Part shown: piece after piece, positions 9,810 through 20,766 of the stretch
How the letters are laid out: each line of letters starts with the position of its first letter
How positions within the stretch are numbered: position 1 is the stretch's first letter
Assembly: GCA_947650285.1 (NCBI GenBank)
Contig: CANTFL010000430.1
Span: 1 to 64,000 of the forward strand
Length of the DNA: 64,000 nt
Direction of reading: 5' to 3'
Origin: Hyaloperonospora brassicae
Taxonomy: Eukaryota > Oomycota > Peronosporomycetes > Peronosporales > Peronosporaceae
The notes under the pieces: generated by a model
The model's database searches: none
Seen by the model: the letters and a program-made list of their open reading frames with translations, nothing else
Told to the model about the DNA's origin: nothing
Position numbers and translations under genes: made by a program

Positions 9810-10788
9810 ACACGCACTCTAGGCGCTTGTAGACGGATTGCAAGTTTGCAATCGCGTCACGCATCTCAGCCGAGATGTGTGCCCTTCCCCAGGGCGAATC
9901 AAGGGAATAGACATTCCTATGTGCACGCTGCGAGTTGTCAACACAACTCGCACAAGGGTCTCTTCAAGTGAGGCAATGAATGTCTGCCTCACCCGACAAA
10001 CGATGCAACCGGTACCTTGCACCGGTTGGCGTTCGCCTTTCGAACCTGAGGCGTGTCGCCTCAAGTTTCTTGAGCCACCCTTCTCGTCCAAATTTCTTTA
10101 CGTTTTGGACGAACGCGTTCCACGCAGCCAAAAGCAAGGCCTTGTCACGCTTTTGGTTGCTGTTGTACCATCGATGTCTAAGGAAGACATCGAGATAAAA
10201 GTCTTCCTCAGCGCGAAAGTTCTTCGCGCTGGAACTCAAGCCGTGAAGCTCGGTTGCATCGAATAAGGGTATTCGATGGTGTTGGCCTGTCTCGTGAGAC
10301 AGGCTATTGATGAGCCGTTCGGGCAAACGCCACGGCTCCAACTCATCACGCTTCACAGTGGTACCCTTGTCGGTTCCACGACTCCCAGATTGACGACGGC
10401 TCGCGCCATCGTCATCACGCTCGTGCGAAGACGCACGAGCCGGCGGTGGTGAGGAATAGAATTCCTCACCACCCTGATCATCATCATCACTGCCGAACAG
10501 ACTGTGATGCAAATCACGAGTCCTTTCGTTCGGCAGTGGTCTTGGAGAATACTGAGGCGTCGCAGGTGAGCGAGACGCCTCTGGAGCATTGCCCGAGTCA
10601 GACACGTCTGACTCGCCAGAGTAGATGACCTCTACATCAAGGTCATCGTGCGCACGCGGTGTGATACCGCGTGCACCTGCAGCACCTGTTGCTGCAGGCG
10701 AAGAAGGGGCGGCAGACGACGAATCGTCTGCCTCAGAGGCTGGCACAGCACCGGGCTGTGTGGGTCTTGAGTCACCTCGCATAGACAT
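9180..10788 (-). pseudogene. Antisense ORF of element 1 (acidic N-terminus, helical core, coiled coil)
   Basis: The minus strand is open from ATG 10788, 131 bp inside the 3' LTR, to TGA 9964-9966 (274 aa). It continues in the same frame to about 9555, then in a shifted frame to 9180. The first 130 residues are Ser/Pro/Asp/Glu/Arg-rich with VEVIYSGESDVSDSG. A helical core follows (RDELEPWRLPERL ... AAWNAFVQNVKKFGREGW). The end is a charged coiled coil (DELRDDLKHERDRRYALTD and onward). The core is about 70 percent identical to the antisense ORF of element 4, although 9810-10900 has no sense reading frame. The 3' half overlaps the integrase tail and chromodomain. I do not recognise the family, and its role is unknown. 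Confidence 0.8.
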
Positions 10789-10882
10789 GTTAACTATGCG
10801 AGGTCAAGCGGAAAGTGAATGGATTGGACCCAACAAGTGCTCCCTGTCCCAATGGTGGCCAACGGGTGGCCTCCATATTTTC

Positions 10883-10903
10883 GATAGTCACACGGTGACT
10901 ATC
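10883..10903. other. Perfect hairpin next to the polypurine tract
   Basis: Arms GATAGTCAC and GTGACTATC are separated by 3 nt. The same hairpin is present at 36444-36464 in element 4, at the same place between the antisense start and the polypurine tract. Confidence 0.85.
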
Positions 10904-10907
10904 AGTT

Positions 10908-10919
10908 AAGGGGGGGTGA
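10908..10919 (+). promoter_or_regulatory. Polypurine tract of element 1
   Basis: The sequence AAGGGGGGGTGA lies immediately before the 3' LTR. It is the expected primer for plus-strand DNA synthesis. Confidence 0.85.
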
Positions 10920-11310
10920 TGTAACGGGGCAGCCCGTTACATGAAATTGTCACTTAAGGAAAGTGACAATAAAGAATATAAAGATGGATATTCTTTAAAC
11001 AATATCACCAAAGCGGTGATATTGAAGGGTCGACCAAAGGGTCTGTTCATTGGTTGATATCGTGATGATATCAACCCACCAATCGCCGCAAGACGCGCGC
11101 AATTAGTGGTGACGAGACGTCACCATACATCCAGTTATATCAGTATAGTTAATCTAAGTCAAACGAAGAGACAGTAGTTAAAAGACTTAATTATATTAAT
11201 ATAACGGTTTTACTTTATACCTTATTTAAGCTCCCTCGCTTGCCACGTGTACGTCCGTCGGGGCACCCAAATCCCTTGCGTTAAGTTACGCAAGGGTGTG
11301 CCCCGTTACA
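10920..11310 (+). repeat. Element 1 3' LTR (391 bp)
   Basis: It has the same ends and core as the 5' LTR but roughly 30 differences. The base after it (11311) begins GGTGC, which does not repeat the left flank ATCCC. Confidence 0.94.
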
Positions 11311-11819
11311 GGTGCTGCATGTCGTCATTAAGGCGCCTCGGCATGGTTCCCGCACATGAGCTTGTAGCTCAAGTGTTTTGGTGTTGCAGCACCAAGCAAG
11401 AGGTCACCGGTTCCATATCCGGTGTCTGCAGTAAAATGTTAAAGCCTTCGAGTTCTGGTGAGCCAGGGTTCGGAATGCTTGGTCATGCTTGCACAGTGTA
11501 AGACTTTTTGTTCGCAGCAGGAGACGGGAGAGGAGTTCTCAGGGATGATCCACAAGAGGCAGCATTAGGTAGGAAAGCTCAGCAAAAACCTCTTTTGCAA
11601 CAAACTGGATGTTTTTGTACGTCCCTCGGCAGCAGTAGTTTAATATTTGTATGGCGAAAATTCTCTGGCTCTAATAATAATAATTAAAGGAGTTTTTTAA
11701 GATTTGGCCTGGGTCCAACATGGAACCCAAAAGTTCTATTAAGTAAGGGAGTTTATGAAATAAGAGAATAGAATTACGGAGACTCTAGTGGATCGCATCA
11801 GCACGCCGGTGGCCCATCG
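11311..11819. other. Spacer between elements 1 and 3
   Basis: These 509 bp hold no recognisable gene or repeat. The middle is AT-rich (around 11635-11700). Confidence 0.5.
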
Positions 11820-12297
11820 TGTAGCGGAGCTACACATCTTTAAAGTCAGAGGAAGACTTGACGCTCAATGAACAACTTTGGGTTTATGAACCCGACTCAA
11901 AGAGTCAACAAGATCAGAGTGCTTACGGTCCCTGTTTCAGGGGGACCAAACGATTCAAGAGAATCAAACGCACAGAGTGCTCAAGAGCAGCTGCCTAAAC
12001 AAGGCGTTGCTAGCTCTTCCGATCAAGGCGCCTCGTAAGGCACGTGTCTTATGTTAATCAAAATGAGAACTCCTTTTTATTTCTTCTTTTAACCTAAAAG
12101 AACACCGTAGAACAAAGTAAATAACCTACTCACTTATGTCCTAAATAAACGTATGAAAAGATATTGTAATCAATGGTTGACAGACGTCAGTCTTCAACGA
12201 TTGATACTTGTGTTGTAATAATACTTTAAAGGGGATCCCATCCCTTGTGTGCACCAAACCTATTGTCGACTACCATTCGGTGTGTAACCCCGTTACA
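11820..12297 (-). repeat. Element 3 3' LTR, family B (478 bp)
   Basis: The plus-strand reading starts TGTAGCGGAGCTACA and ends CCCCGTTACA, that is, TGTAACGGGG...GCTACA on the minus strand. The complement of a polypurine tract (CCCTCCTCCACC, 12298-12309) follows directly. Confidence 0.92.
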
Positions 12298-12408
12298 CCC
12301 TCCTCCACCAGACGGACGTTTTCTCAAAACGTCAATCGAATTCTTTCCTCGAAGAGGACGGTGTGTGTGTGCGCTTCCTCCTTCACGGTTGGCAAATTAT
12401 CCAACAAC

Positions 12409-13660
12409 ATGGCGTCGCCACTCCATGAGTCCTCGAATCTCTCGTCTTACCTCGGCATCGATGTGGAGGTGGATTATGGAAGCGATACCGATATCCATGG
12501 TGACGAGAGGACAATGTCCAACTCACCAGTGCAAGAGGCACCGCCTCATACTGCACTAAACCCATTTGCCGAGCGTGGCGAAGCCAACGCGCCATCGGCG
12601 CACATTAAACACTTATCGTGGGCGATGCCACCATCAACAATCCGCTCAACGAGCAACAACAGATGGCTATCCAACGAGAGGAGATCGCTCAGCGCCATAT
12701 GAAGCTTGATGCAACCATTGAGGGTCGTTGTGGCTATATGTTCACACCACTCAATGTTGAAGAGCGTGTACGCCAAACGAAATATCGTTCTTTGACAACG
12801 TGAGCCATTGGCGCTAGGCCAACATCTTCTGAAGAGGTGGCGAGTCGACAGGCACCTAGTGAGAGGTACCTGCAACCTCACTTGACGACTCAAAGTCAAT
12901 ACTGGTTGCGACTGACACTAAAGCACGGGGTGCACCGATTCCACCGATGAAGGGTATACCTATCCTCCTATTTGCAGGCGAATCTCAGGAGGAAGAAGGC
13001 AACGCTTTATTTCGCTGAATGCATCAAAAACGACACCTCAGCAGCGTGTCAGCTCTCAGAGAAAGTGCCGATGTGGCAGATGTTCGTCTAGACGAAAGCT
13101 TTGGTATGATAACGCCAAGCTTAAGGCCAGAGGCCAGTTGCAAACTTGCACACACTATGGTCCGGCTGTGCCTATTGATGTGGGTGTTGGTCAAGCAATA
13201 CCCAACTACCCACCTGCCTCCACCACTATTGGTGAGAAGCGCTCTCGGTCGAGGGATGACCCCTGCCGCGATGTTCAAAAACATCAACGGCGTATGGGCA
13301 ATCCTGACGAAGGGGGGGTCTTAAACTCCCACTAGTTCTCCGCCTCCGGAAACCCTCGCCACTTCACCAGATACTGGTATTGAGCCTGACGACGACGCCA
13401 TTTCAGGAGTCGCTCCACATGGAACTGGCGGTTCCCTTGCTCATCGAGCAGCGTCGGTGGTGGTCGGTGTACCGAAGGAGGAGCATAGAAGGTGATTCTC
13501 GAGCTGAGTGGTCTCCGTGAGACATTGGGTAAGACCAGAGTGCGTTTGACGCGATGCGATCCCGTGTTGAGGTGTTGGAGTTGGGCCAAGCCCGTATGGA
13601 GGTTCAGCTTGACCTCCTGATGCGGATTCAGCAACCGATGACAAGGCGAACCTAACCGGC
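12409..13660 (+). pseudogene. Antisense ORF of element 3, frameshifted
   Basis: It runs opposite to the pol of element 3 and starts at ATG 12409, 111 bp inside the 3' LTR, in an AACATGG context. The first 66 residues match the antisense ORF of element 2 at about half of positions (MASP..ES..LSSYLG, V.YGS, GDE, NPF..RG), although the DNA is well diverged. This is the pattern expected if the protein had been under selection. The frame shifts near 12610; a later piece (12618-12803) aligns to element 2 residues about 75-130. Near 13510-13650 the coiled coil SRVEVLELGQAR recurs. Several frameshifts and stops make this copy dead. The function is unknown. Confidence 0.72.
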
Positions 13661-16600
13661 GCAAGCGCCTCCAAGTTCACGTGGGACGGATCCCGATAAA
13701 GCTTAAGTAAATTAACGTAGAACACGGGGTGTGTGCGCAGTTTGCGCAAAGGTTGAGCGTATACGCATTTTCTCGTATTGGCGACGACCGTAAATAATCC
13801 GATGAAGCGCGGACGCAACTTTGTCTTGAAGACGGCGGACACTACATTTGTAAATAGGTTTTTATCATTAAGTAGAACTTGGTCTCCGACCTCATAACGT
13901 TCAATACATCCTCTGCCTTTAACATCAGCTTGCTCCTTCTGCTTGTCTTGGCTATCAGCCAGTGCGTCACGTACATGTCGTAAGACATTCAATAGCGTTG
14001 CGAGAAACTCTTTTACTTGTTTCTGAACAGTAGCAGGGCTGATATCAGCAAGCCGATAGGTAACTCCTCCCCTCAAGCCCTGAACCACGCAGTGGTAGCG
14101 TTAACAGAACGCGAGGGTGTGTGAGACCGTTCACGTAGAACGGTATAAAGCCTGTAGAGGCGTGAACAGCGTTATTTAACGCAAACTCAACGACAGGGAG
14201 CATCGCACTACAACGCTTCGGCGTTTCAGTGCAAACACTGCGCAAGATGTCACCGATGATGCGATTGACTCGCTCGGTTCGACCATATATCTGCGGATGA
14301 TCCGATGTGGACATGTCCAAACGTGTGCCGAGCACCTTGAAGATGGACCTCCAAAACTTCCCAGTGAAGAGAGGATCTCTATCAGAGACAATTGCCAACG
14401 GCAAACCGTGTTGTCGAAACACGCGATCGATAAACAGCGTAGCTGTACCCTTGCTATCAATGGTATCCGGCACCGCTGCGAAATGAGACATCTTGCTCAA
14501 ACGGTCAACAAATATCACAATACCCGTATTTCCATACAAATACTCCGGTAATCCGAACAGGAAGTCCATACTGATGGACTCCCAACACCCCTTGGGTATA
14601 GGCAAACTAGCCAGCGGCGCGGCCGCGTTAGGTGAGGGTTTCACCCGTTGACACGTTTCACACGTACGCACATATGTGCTCACCCATTTGTATTGTTTGG
14701 GCCACCAACAGTATTGGCTAACTGAGCCGTAGGTCTTCTCTCGACCGAGAAAACCATTCAGGGCAGTATCATGTGCCTCATAGAGTATCCGATACTTCAA
14801 CCTCTCATCATAAAGGACAACGATGCGAGGGGTATCCTCCACATCTGTGCTATATCACAACAGGCCTTGATCGATGGAATATTGATGTAACCTCGCACGT
14901 ACTCGTGCCGACAATTCTATGTCCGAGCCCTTAAACTCCTCGTTTTCCAGAGCACGTAGCAGAGCTACACAGTGTTCATACTTGGCATATGCCGTACGGA
15001 TTAGGTCAGTGACCGAAAAAAATAGAGTCGTAACATGAGCAATCTCATATTCAGGCCTGCGTGACAACGCATCAGCCAAAGCATTCTGCTTGACCGGTTT
15101 ATACTTCACCTCGAAGTAGTACTCGGCAAAGAAGAAAATTCAACGAGCCATTCTCTGAGAGAGGTGAGGCGAATGGGTCGCAGTGCGTAGTGACGCATGA
15201 TCTGTATCGATCACAAACGGCTTAGAGCCAAGAAGATGAACTCTGAATTTGACTAAAGCATACTTCATCGCAAGTAGCTCTTTGTCATGAACTGGATAGA
15301 TCTTTTCTGCAGCCTTCAGCTACCGGAATTCAAACGCAATGACGCGTTCCCGTCCACCAGAATCTGTCTGCAACAGGGCGCTGCCAATGGCAAAATCATG
15401 TGCGTCACAGACGACACTGAATGATCGATCAGGATCAGGCAAAGCCAAGATTGGCGCATGACGGAGACTTTCCTTTACTGCTTGAAAATCATCATGCTCG
15501 GTGGTAGTCCAGCACCATTCCACATCCTTTTTAAGGTGATTGGATAATGGCCGAACCATATCTGCGTAATTCGCACTGTATTTGTGCAAGTAATTGGCAA
15601 GGCCAAGCCACTTACGTAAGTCTTTTTGGTTTTTGGAACTGGCTAATCAACTATGGCTTTTACCTTAGCGGGATCCAATCTAAGGCCTCGCTTACCAATG
15701 AAGAACCCTAAAAAGGGAATCTCTTCTGCACTAAAGGTAAACTTAGACGCGTTGGCGTACAGCTTATTCGTGCGCATGCAGTCGAGCACCGCTCGTAAAT
15801 GGTCGATGTGATTGTCCACATCTGACCGACCGTTCATAGCACGACTATGGACAAAGATGTCATCAAAGTCCGTCTGTGCATATCCTCGGTGAGGTATGAA
15901 CAATTGTGTCACGAGGCGATTGAATGTAGCCGGGAATTTTATCACCCTTGTGTCATAACAAGCCACTCCCAGAGCATACCGCTTGGAGTGCTGACCGCTG
16001 TCAGCGGAATATCTCTTTCTCGCATGAGAAGCTGGTAATAACGATCGACTAAGTCGAGCGCACTGTACATTGTACATCCCACCATATTGTTCTGAAGAAC
16101 ATCCTTCCTCGGAATTGGTGTCTGAGCCGGGATGGTGGCCGCATTAAGCTTATTGTAAGCATGAACAATGCGCCACTTCCCATTGGGCTTTTTGACACAG
16201 AAGGTCGGTGTGGAATGGAGAGATTTGCTCTCACTTGACATTCCTGCCGCGTGCTTTGCACGAAAGAAGTCGTCAATGACGTCACACTGCTCCTTTGGTA
16301 AAGGCCACAGCCGTGTTACGCAGTATTTAAGTTCCAGGAACCAAGTTAATTTCATGAAGTACAGCTCTATCGGGAGGCAAGACGGACGGTGGGTTGTGAC
16401 ACAACACGTCTTGAAATTCCTTTGCCAAAGGATGAAACGGATCAAGAGGATCCTTAAGGATAGAATCTCCACTACGCGCACTAAGTGTTGCCTTTGTGTC
16501 CTCAAGGACTGACTCGTCCAATAAAGAGGCTGAGTTCAACTCAACATCGGGTCGAATGACCACTAAGTCGGATAACTCTCCTGCCTTTAAGGCTTGGCTG

Positions 16601-17225
16601 AATTCGCCGTCAGACATTTCGTCTAGGTCAAAGAGAGTATCCAAGGATAGAAGAGTCTCCGGACTAATATTGCCATCAATCTGGCCATTCAACCCATTGA
16701 CAAGTGTATATAGTGTATTATTACTATTATCAATCCTTAACATCTCGGACGTCTGGCGCTTGACAGTTGCCACCCGACGCCGAGATTGTTTCCTCAAAGA
16801 AACCTTACGCCTCCTAGAGGCCGGGACAGTAGGGTACCTGTAGTTGCTATCTGCTATAGCACGCTCTATACGAGAGCTCATGTCTTGATCGACATCTGGT
16901 GAAGTGGTACGTACTTCGAACACTTCACCCAGTGGATTTACACGTACCACTTCACGTACAGCAATCGGGTCTAGCCCTGAACACTCTGGCTTATCGCCAT
17001 CAATGTCATTACCGACATTCAGTGTGGTGCCTACTCGGCCGCCTTCACTCGGTGAAATTTTACAAGCCACCCCACTCACATCATAAAAATTACATTCTTG
17101 ATGTTTCGGCCCTTGGCCAACCATGCTTGACGCATGCAGTGACTCAGTATCACAACGAGTATAACTCCCCTCACGTGCGGTGAAAGAGCTCCGCTGAATA
17201 TGGACGGAGATGCCGCTGAGTCTCC
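13332..17225 (-). pseudogene. pol: Element 3 pol remnants (RT to chromodomain)
   Basis: On the minus strand, in order: linker (17265-16327), reverse transcriptase (16505-15942, then 16077-15643 with TDFDDIFVHS), RNase H (15589-15109, VVCDAHDFAIG and ADALSRRPEYE), integrase (14842-14045: CETCQRVKP, SMDFLFGLPE, IVSDRDPLF, RTERVNR) and integrase tail (14088-13441). A chromodomain follows (FHVERLL...YQYLVKWRGF), ended by a stop at 13332-13334. At least four stops interrupt pol (facing 22192, 22577, 22876 and 23199 of element 2), and all four recur in element 2. The integrase catalytic D-D-E set is intact within its own frame. Confidence 0.9.
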
Positions 17226-18621
17226 AGAGCATTGAAACGTTTCGTGACGGTGCGAGCTTAACCATGCACTTCGATTGTCAGTGAGCACATCGCTCCACAT
17301 GTCTGGCACATCGATCTACCTGGCTGTGTTGGTGCACCTTTTAGCGGATGAAGCTGGTATCGCTCACGCCCAGTCCGTTTCGACGATGTTGGAGACATTT
17401 CCCGGTGTTTGTTGTGCGCTGCCACGGCCCCATCGGTTCCGTCTGGAGCCCTGCCGGTACTCACCACCACGTGGGACACTATCTTCCCGAATATGCAACC
17501 CCGGACAATCTGTATGGACTCGTCTTGGCTTCAGACGTGCTCTTAGATCGCTTTGTCACTCTCTGCGATGTACGCGCACAGGCCATACTGTGTCGATTCG
17601 TATCTGACCAGCTTGATGCCGAGGACGTGGAAACCGTACCACGCACAGATACTCAGCAATGCGCTGCAGGATGCAGTACCACCACTGGCTGCAATCCATT
17701 TTACATAACTCCTTCACGGACGTGGCAGTATCGATCCTTACATTGTGTCCGCTACTCACAGCATCATAACAAGTCAAATGAAGATCCGATCGGCGATAGG
17801 CTTACAAGAATACATCATAGCCTCTGACGCTTGGCCAACTCACATGCGTTTGTTGCAAACCAGAGAAGTGCTGCTTATCGTGCTTGACGCGATCCAGACA
17901 AGTAAGACCGAAAAAAAAACCGACTCACTGGTGCAAGTCGTTGCTTCATATGACATCAGCAATCGTCACCAGCTTGCAGACACCACAGTTTATCATAGCT
18001 ACGCATTCTAATGCTCGATTCCATGCTGATCTGAGCACTAGTGTACATGGCATGGGTGAGCTGCATCAAGTCGTCTGATGCTACATTGGTGCCTACAACA
18101 CGCGCTCAGCGTGCAGATGGTATCGCAGATGTGCAATAGGTCACTCAACTACGCGATAGTCCTCGGCCGACAACGCGCGTCTGACAACTCGACCCCCAAG
18201 TAGACAAGTCGCTTGCCACGACATAGCTCCATTCAATTGACTGAGCGTGCACCTCGACTTCAGCGGTGCAGGCTCAGTTAATTGACCAGTACTTGTCTGG
18301 AATCGACCTCCAACAGGTAGATAGTCCTACGATGCCTGCAAACGTATTGAAACTGTCGATGGATGAGGTACCGTCGACGGGATCACGAAACGTGTGTGCA
18401 CCCCTCTCTTTTCCAATGATTGCATCTAAATGCACTACATGGCGATTGGACTGTGCTGAAGCTGCACTCTCACACCCCAAGGCCTGACCATCTTCGCGTA
18501 TGACAAGAAGACTCGCGACTCCAACCACGTTGACTTCCAGTGACTTCACAATCGAGGAAAGGAAAGACATGTCCCACAGATCAAGTCCATGCAAGGCCCG
18601 TGGCGGAGAATGGGCCGTGAG
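17226..18621 (+). pseudogene. Decayed coding-like region, family unknown
   Basis: A series of plus-strand open blocks (17275-17607, 17348-17827, 17745-18011, 17884-18078, 18266-18487) follow each other with frame changes, as in a decayed gene. One block reads ATPDNLYGLVLASDVLLDR. A minus-strand frame of 106 codons (18274-18594) competes for the right-hand part. I recognise no domain. The region probably belongs to the segmental duplication whose other copy lies left of the window. It may also be chance. Confidence 0.3.
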
Positions 18622-18702
18622 CTTTGGCGCAAAACAGTTGCAGTAGATCTGCGCTCTCGGTTCTCAAGTGCCCAAAGGTTGTGTTAGGTCCGTCACTCTA
18701 TC

Positions 18703-18924
18703 ATGAACAGGTGGCCGACAACCGGTGTATCCTACGAACGTCACCAACCTGAGCGCCAGAGCCCAGCTTTACGCTTGATGAGCTCGCTTGTCGTCCGGCT
18801 TCAAAAAGAGCTTGGATACGACAACCAGGACACCATCGCGACTAGTCGTACAGGCTTACTCATCACTGGATTCGGCGCTATCATCCGCACAACAACCGTA
18901 TACATGTTGCTGGAGCTAACGTAG
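18703..18924 (+). pseudogene. 73-codon open block of unknown identity (copy 2)
   Basis: This is the duplicate of 82-303. Upstream, the same frame is open for most of 18490-18700 apart from two stops (reading GRELWRKTVAVDLRSRFSSA), so the block may be the end of a longer dead gene. Confidence 0.25.
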
Positions 18925-19061
18925 CGAAGAAGAAGCTACGGCGATAGAGCGAGTACGCCTCGGAGAAAGGGTGAGTGAAGCGATATACGTCTCAGATACG
19001 GACACCTATCCTCCATCTCATGTTCTTTGCCTAGCTCATTCGCGTCTCTTGACTCATCTTG

Positions 19062-19598
19062 TGTAACGGGGTTACACGTCGACTGGTAGTCGACGATAGG
19101 TGTGGTGCACACAAGAAAGGGATACCCTGTAAAATGATAGTAGAACACTGTAAGTGTATGAATTGTTGAAGACTGATGTCTGTCAGCAATTGATTACGAG
19201 ATCTTTAGAGAGGTTTTACTTTGAACCTTAGTGACTAGGTTAAGTACGTTGTTCTATGGTGTTCTTTAGGTTTAAAGAAGAAATAAAATTCAGTTCCTCT
19301 TTTGATCAATAAGAGACACGTGCCTTACGAGGCGTCTTTGATCGGTAGGACAAAAGCAACGCCTGTAAAGGTAGCTTGTCCTCGAGCACTCTGTGCTGTG
19401 ATTCGTTTGAATCGTTTGGTCCCTCTGGAACGGGGACCTTAAGCTCTCTGAGCTTGTTGACTCTATGAGTCGGGTTCTCTGAACCAAAACCTTATCTCTA
19501 ATAGCTGTTGACTCTCTGAGTCGGGTTCTGTGAACCAAAGTTGCTCGTGAGAGCGTTCAGTCTTCCTCTGACTTAAGGAGCTGTGTAGCTCCGCTACA
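19062..19598 (+). repeat. Element 2 5' LTR (537 bp)
   Basis: It begins TGTAACGGGGTTACACG and ends GCTCCGCTACA. The right part is a run of small palindromes such as GACTC-TAT-GAGTC and GGTTC-TCT-GAACC. Confidence 0.96.
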
Positions 19599-19600
19599 CT

Positions 19601-19608
19601 TGGTAGCA
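19601..19608 (+). promoter_or_regulatory. Primer binding site of element 2
   Basis: TGGTAGCA lies two bases after the LTR, identical to elements 1 and 4. Confidence 0.7.
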
Positions 19609-19669
19609 CTCGTAGTCAATCTACGCCCGAGTCGTTACGACTGACCCTATGCGAGGATGGAGTAATCCA

Positions 19670-20616
19670 CACCCCTCAATGAGGCCCAAAAGGTTGCGCT
19701 AGATAAGCTAACCGCGGCCGTTGGCCCATAGTATGTTGAGTTTCTCGCTACACAAGGTCCCGACGTGCTCAATGCGCGTGTCGAGACCCTTATGCGGTAT
19801 GAAACGGCCCTTTAAGGGCAGGTTGAGAACCAGGTAGCGTCGGCTATGCCCACACGCTTTGTGGCTATGCCAGACGAAGAGGCTAAGCCTCGTCCTCTTC
19901 GGGTGGACGTTAACCATTACTCCGGGAAGGAGGGTGAAAACCTCACCCTCTGGATCCGAGAGATTGAGATGGCCATGAGATCTGGCTTGATCTCAGTCGA
20001 GCATCAGCGAGTATCGCTGGCGATCTCAAAACTAGATGGAAGAGCTAGAGAATGGGCTCTGACGTGCGGCACGTCGGTCGACTTGGCGTTTTCCACATGG
20101 AATTCGCTCAAGCTAGACCTGTTGCGAGTTTTCTCGCCGCCTAACCAGGCCTATCGCGTGCGTTCACGCTTCTTGTCTACCCGTCAGGGTAAGAACGAGT
20201 TAAACGACTATGTCCAAGAGTTCAGAACTCTTATGGCTGCTATGCAGTCTGACCCTCTCCCTGAGACTGTCTTCGTGACAGTCTTTATGGAAGGTCTCCG
20301 CACTGGCGCTGCCAGGACCGAGGTGTTTCGAGTCCATCCCTCGACTTTTGAAGAGGCTGTGAGCAACGCTCAAAATGCTGAGCATAACGTTTAGTCAGCG
20401 AGACTTGGTTGGAATGGGTACAACCCAAGCTTTGCGAGAGCAACCTTTGCAAGCACCTCGGCTTACTGTAAGCCAGAACCGATGGATCTCAGCTATGCTG
20501 AAGATGAAGGTGAAGCGGATCTTCATGTTGCAGAGCAACGACAGGAAGTGAGACGTTGTTATACGTGTGGAAGTACCAAACATCTACGCCCCACTTGTCC
20601 TTTGCGTAAGCAATAG
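19670..20616 (+). pseudogene. gag: Element 2 gag with CCHC knuckle, stop-interrupted
   Basis: The longest open part starts at ATG 19846. The same frame is readable upstream from about 19670 through a TAG and a TAA, so the true start lies further left. The capsid part reads WIREIEMAMRSGLISVEHQR...LDGRAREWAL and F..PNQAYRVRSRFLSTRQGK. A TAG at 20392 precedes the tail, which contains the zinc knuckle CYTCGSTKHLRPTC (C-x2-C-x4-H-x4-C). It is clearly related to, but well diverged from, the gag of elements 1 and 4. Confidence 0.85.
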
Positions 20617-20766
20617 CGTAGCCCTATGGGCCGCAACCAGAAACCTGGTATGGCACGGGGAAACGTCGACACCCCGTAGGCGTGGGGTGCCCTACTGGGG
20701 TCGAACTGAGTTCTGTCACTTCTCTACGAGGTAGAGCATAACAAGGGCTTCGCCCCACAGATCTCC

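Larger units (their letters stand above)
3319..11310 (+). mobile_element. Element 1: Ty3/gypsy chromovirus, family A, 7.99 kb, defective
   Basis: It has two LTRs (392 and 391 bp), a primer binding site, gag, protease, reverse transcriptase, RNase H, integrase, a chromodomain, a long antisense ORF and a polypurine tract, in that order. Gag and pol are split by several single-base frameshifts, so the element is not autonomous. The LTRs differ at roughly 30 sites (about 8 percent by eye) and there is no target-site duplication, which suggests either age or recombination between two elements. Almost every 25-40 nt of the interior forms a short perfect hairpin. Pol stretches around 5950-7380 and 8590-9640 are nearly identical to element 4, while the regions between and after them are much more diverged. 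Confidence 0.95.
11820..17225 (-). mobile_element. Element 3: Ty3/gypsy chromovirus, family B, 5'-truncated, reverse strand
   Basis: Reading on the minus strand, the element contains protease-linker, reverse transcriptase, RNase H, integrase, chromodomain, polypurine tract and 3' LTR. It lacks gag, the primer site and the 5' LTR. Homology to element 2 fades around 17080 and stops by about 17225. The stretch 13975-17079 is nearly identical to 21441-24545 of element 2 in inverted orientation, including four shared stop codons. The 3' end and the LTR differ strongly from element 2 (LTR 478 against 537 bp). The right end at about 17225 is approximate. Confidence 0.9.

Noticed and set aside
3744..10910. 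A CRISPR-like or satellite array as explanation for the regular palindromes
   Set aside because: The stems are all different in sequence, there is no constant repeat, and they lie inside recognisable gag and pol reading frames.
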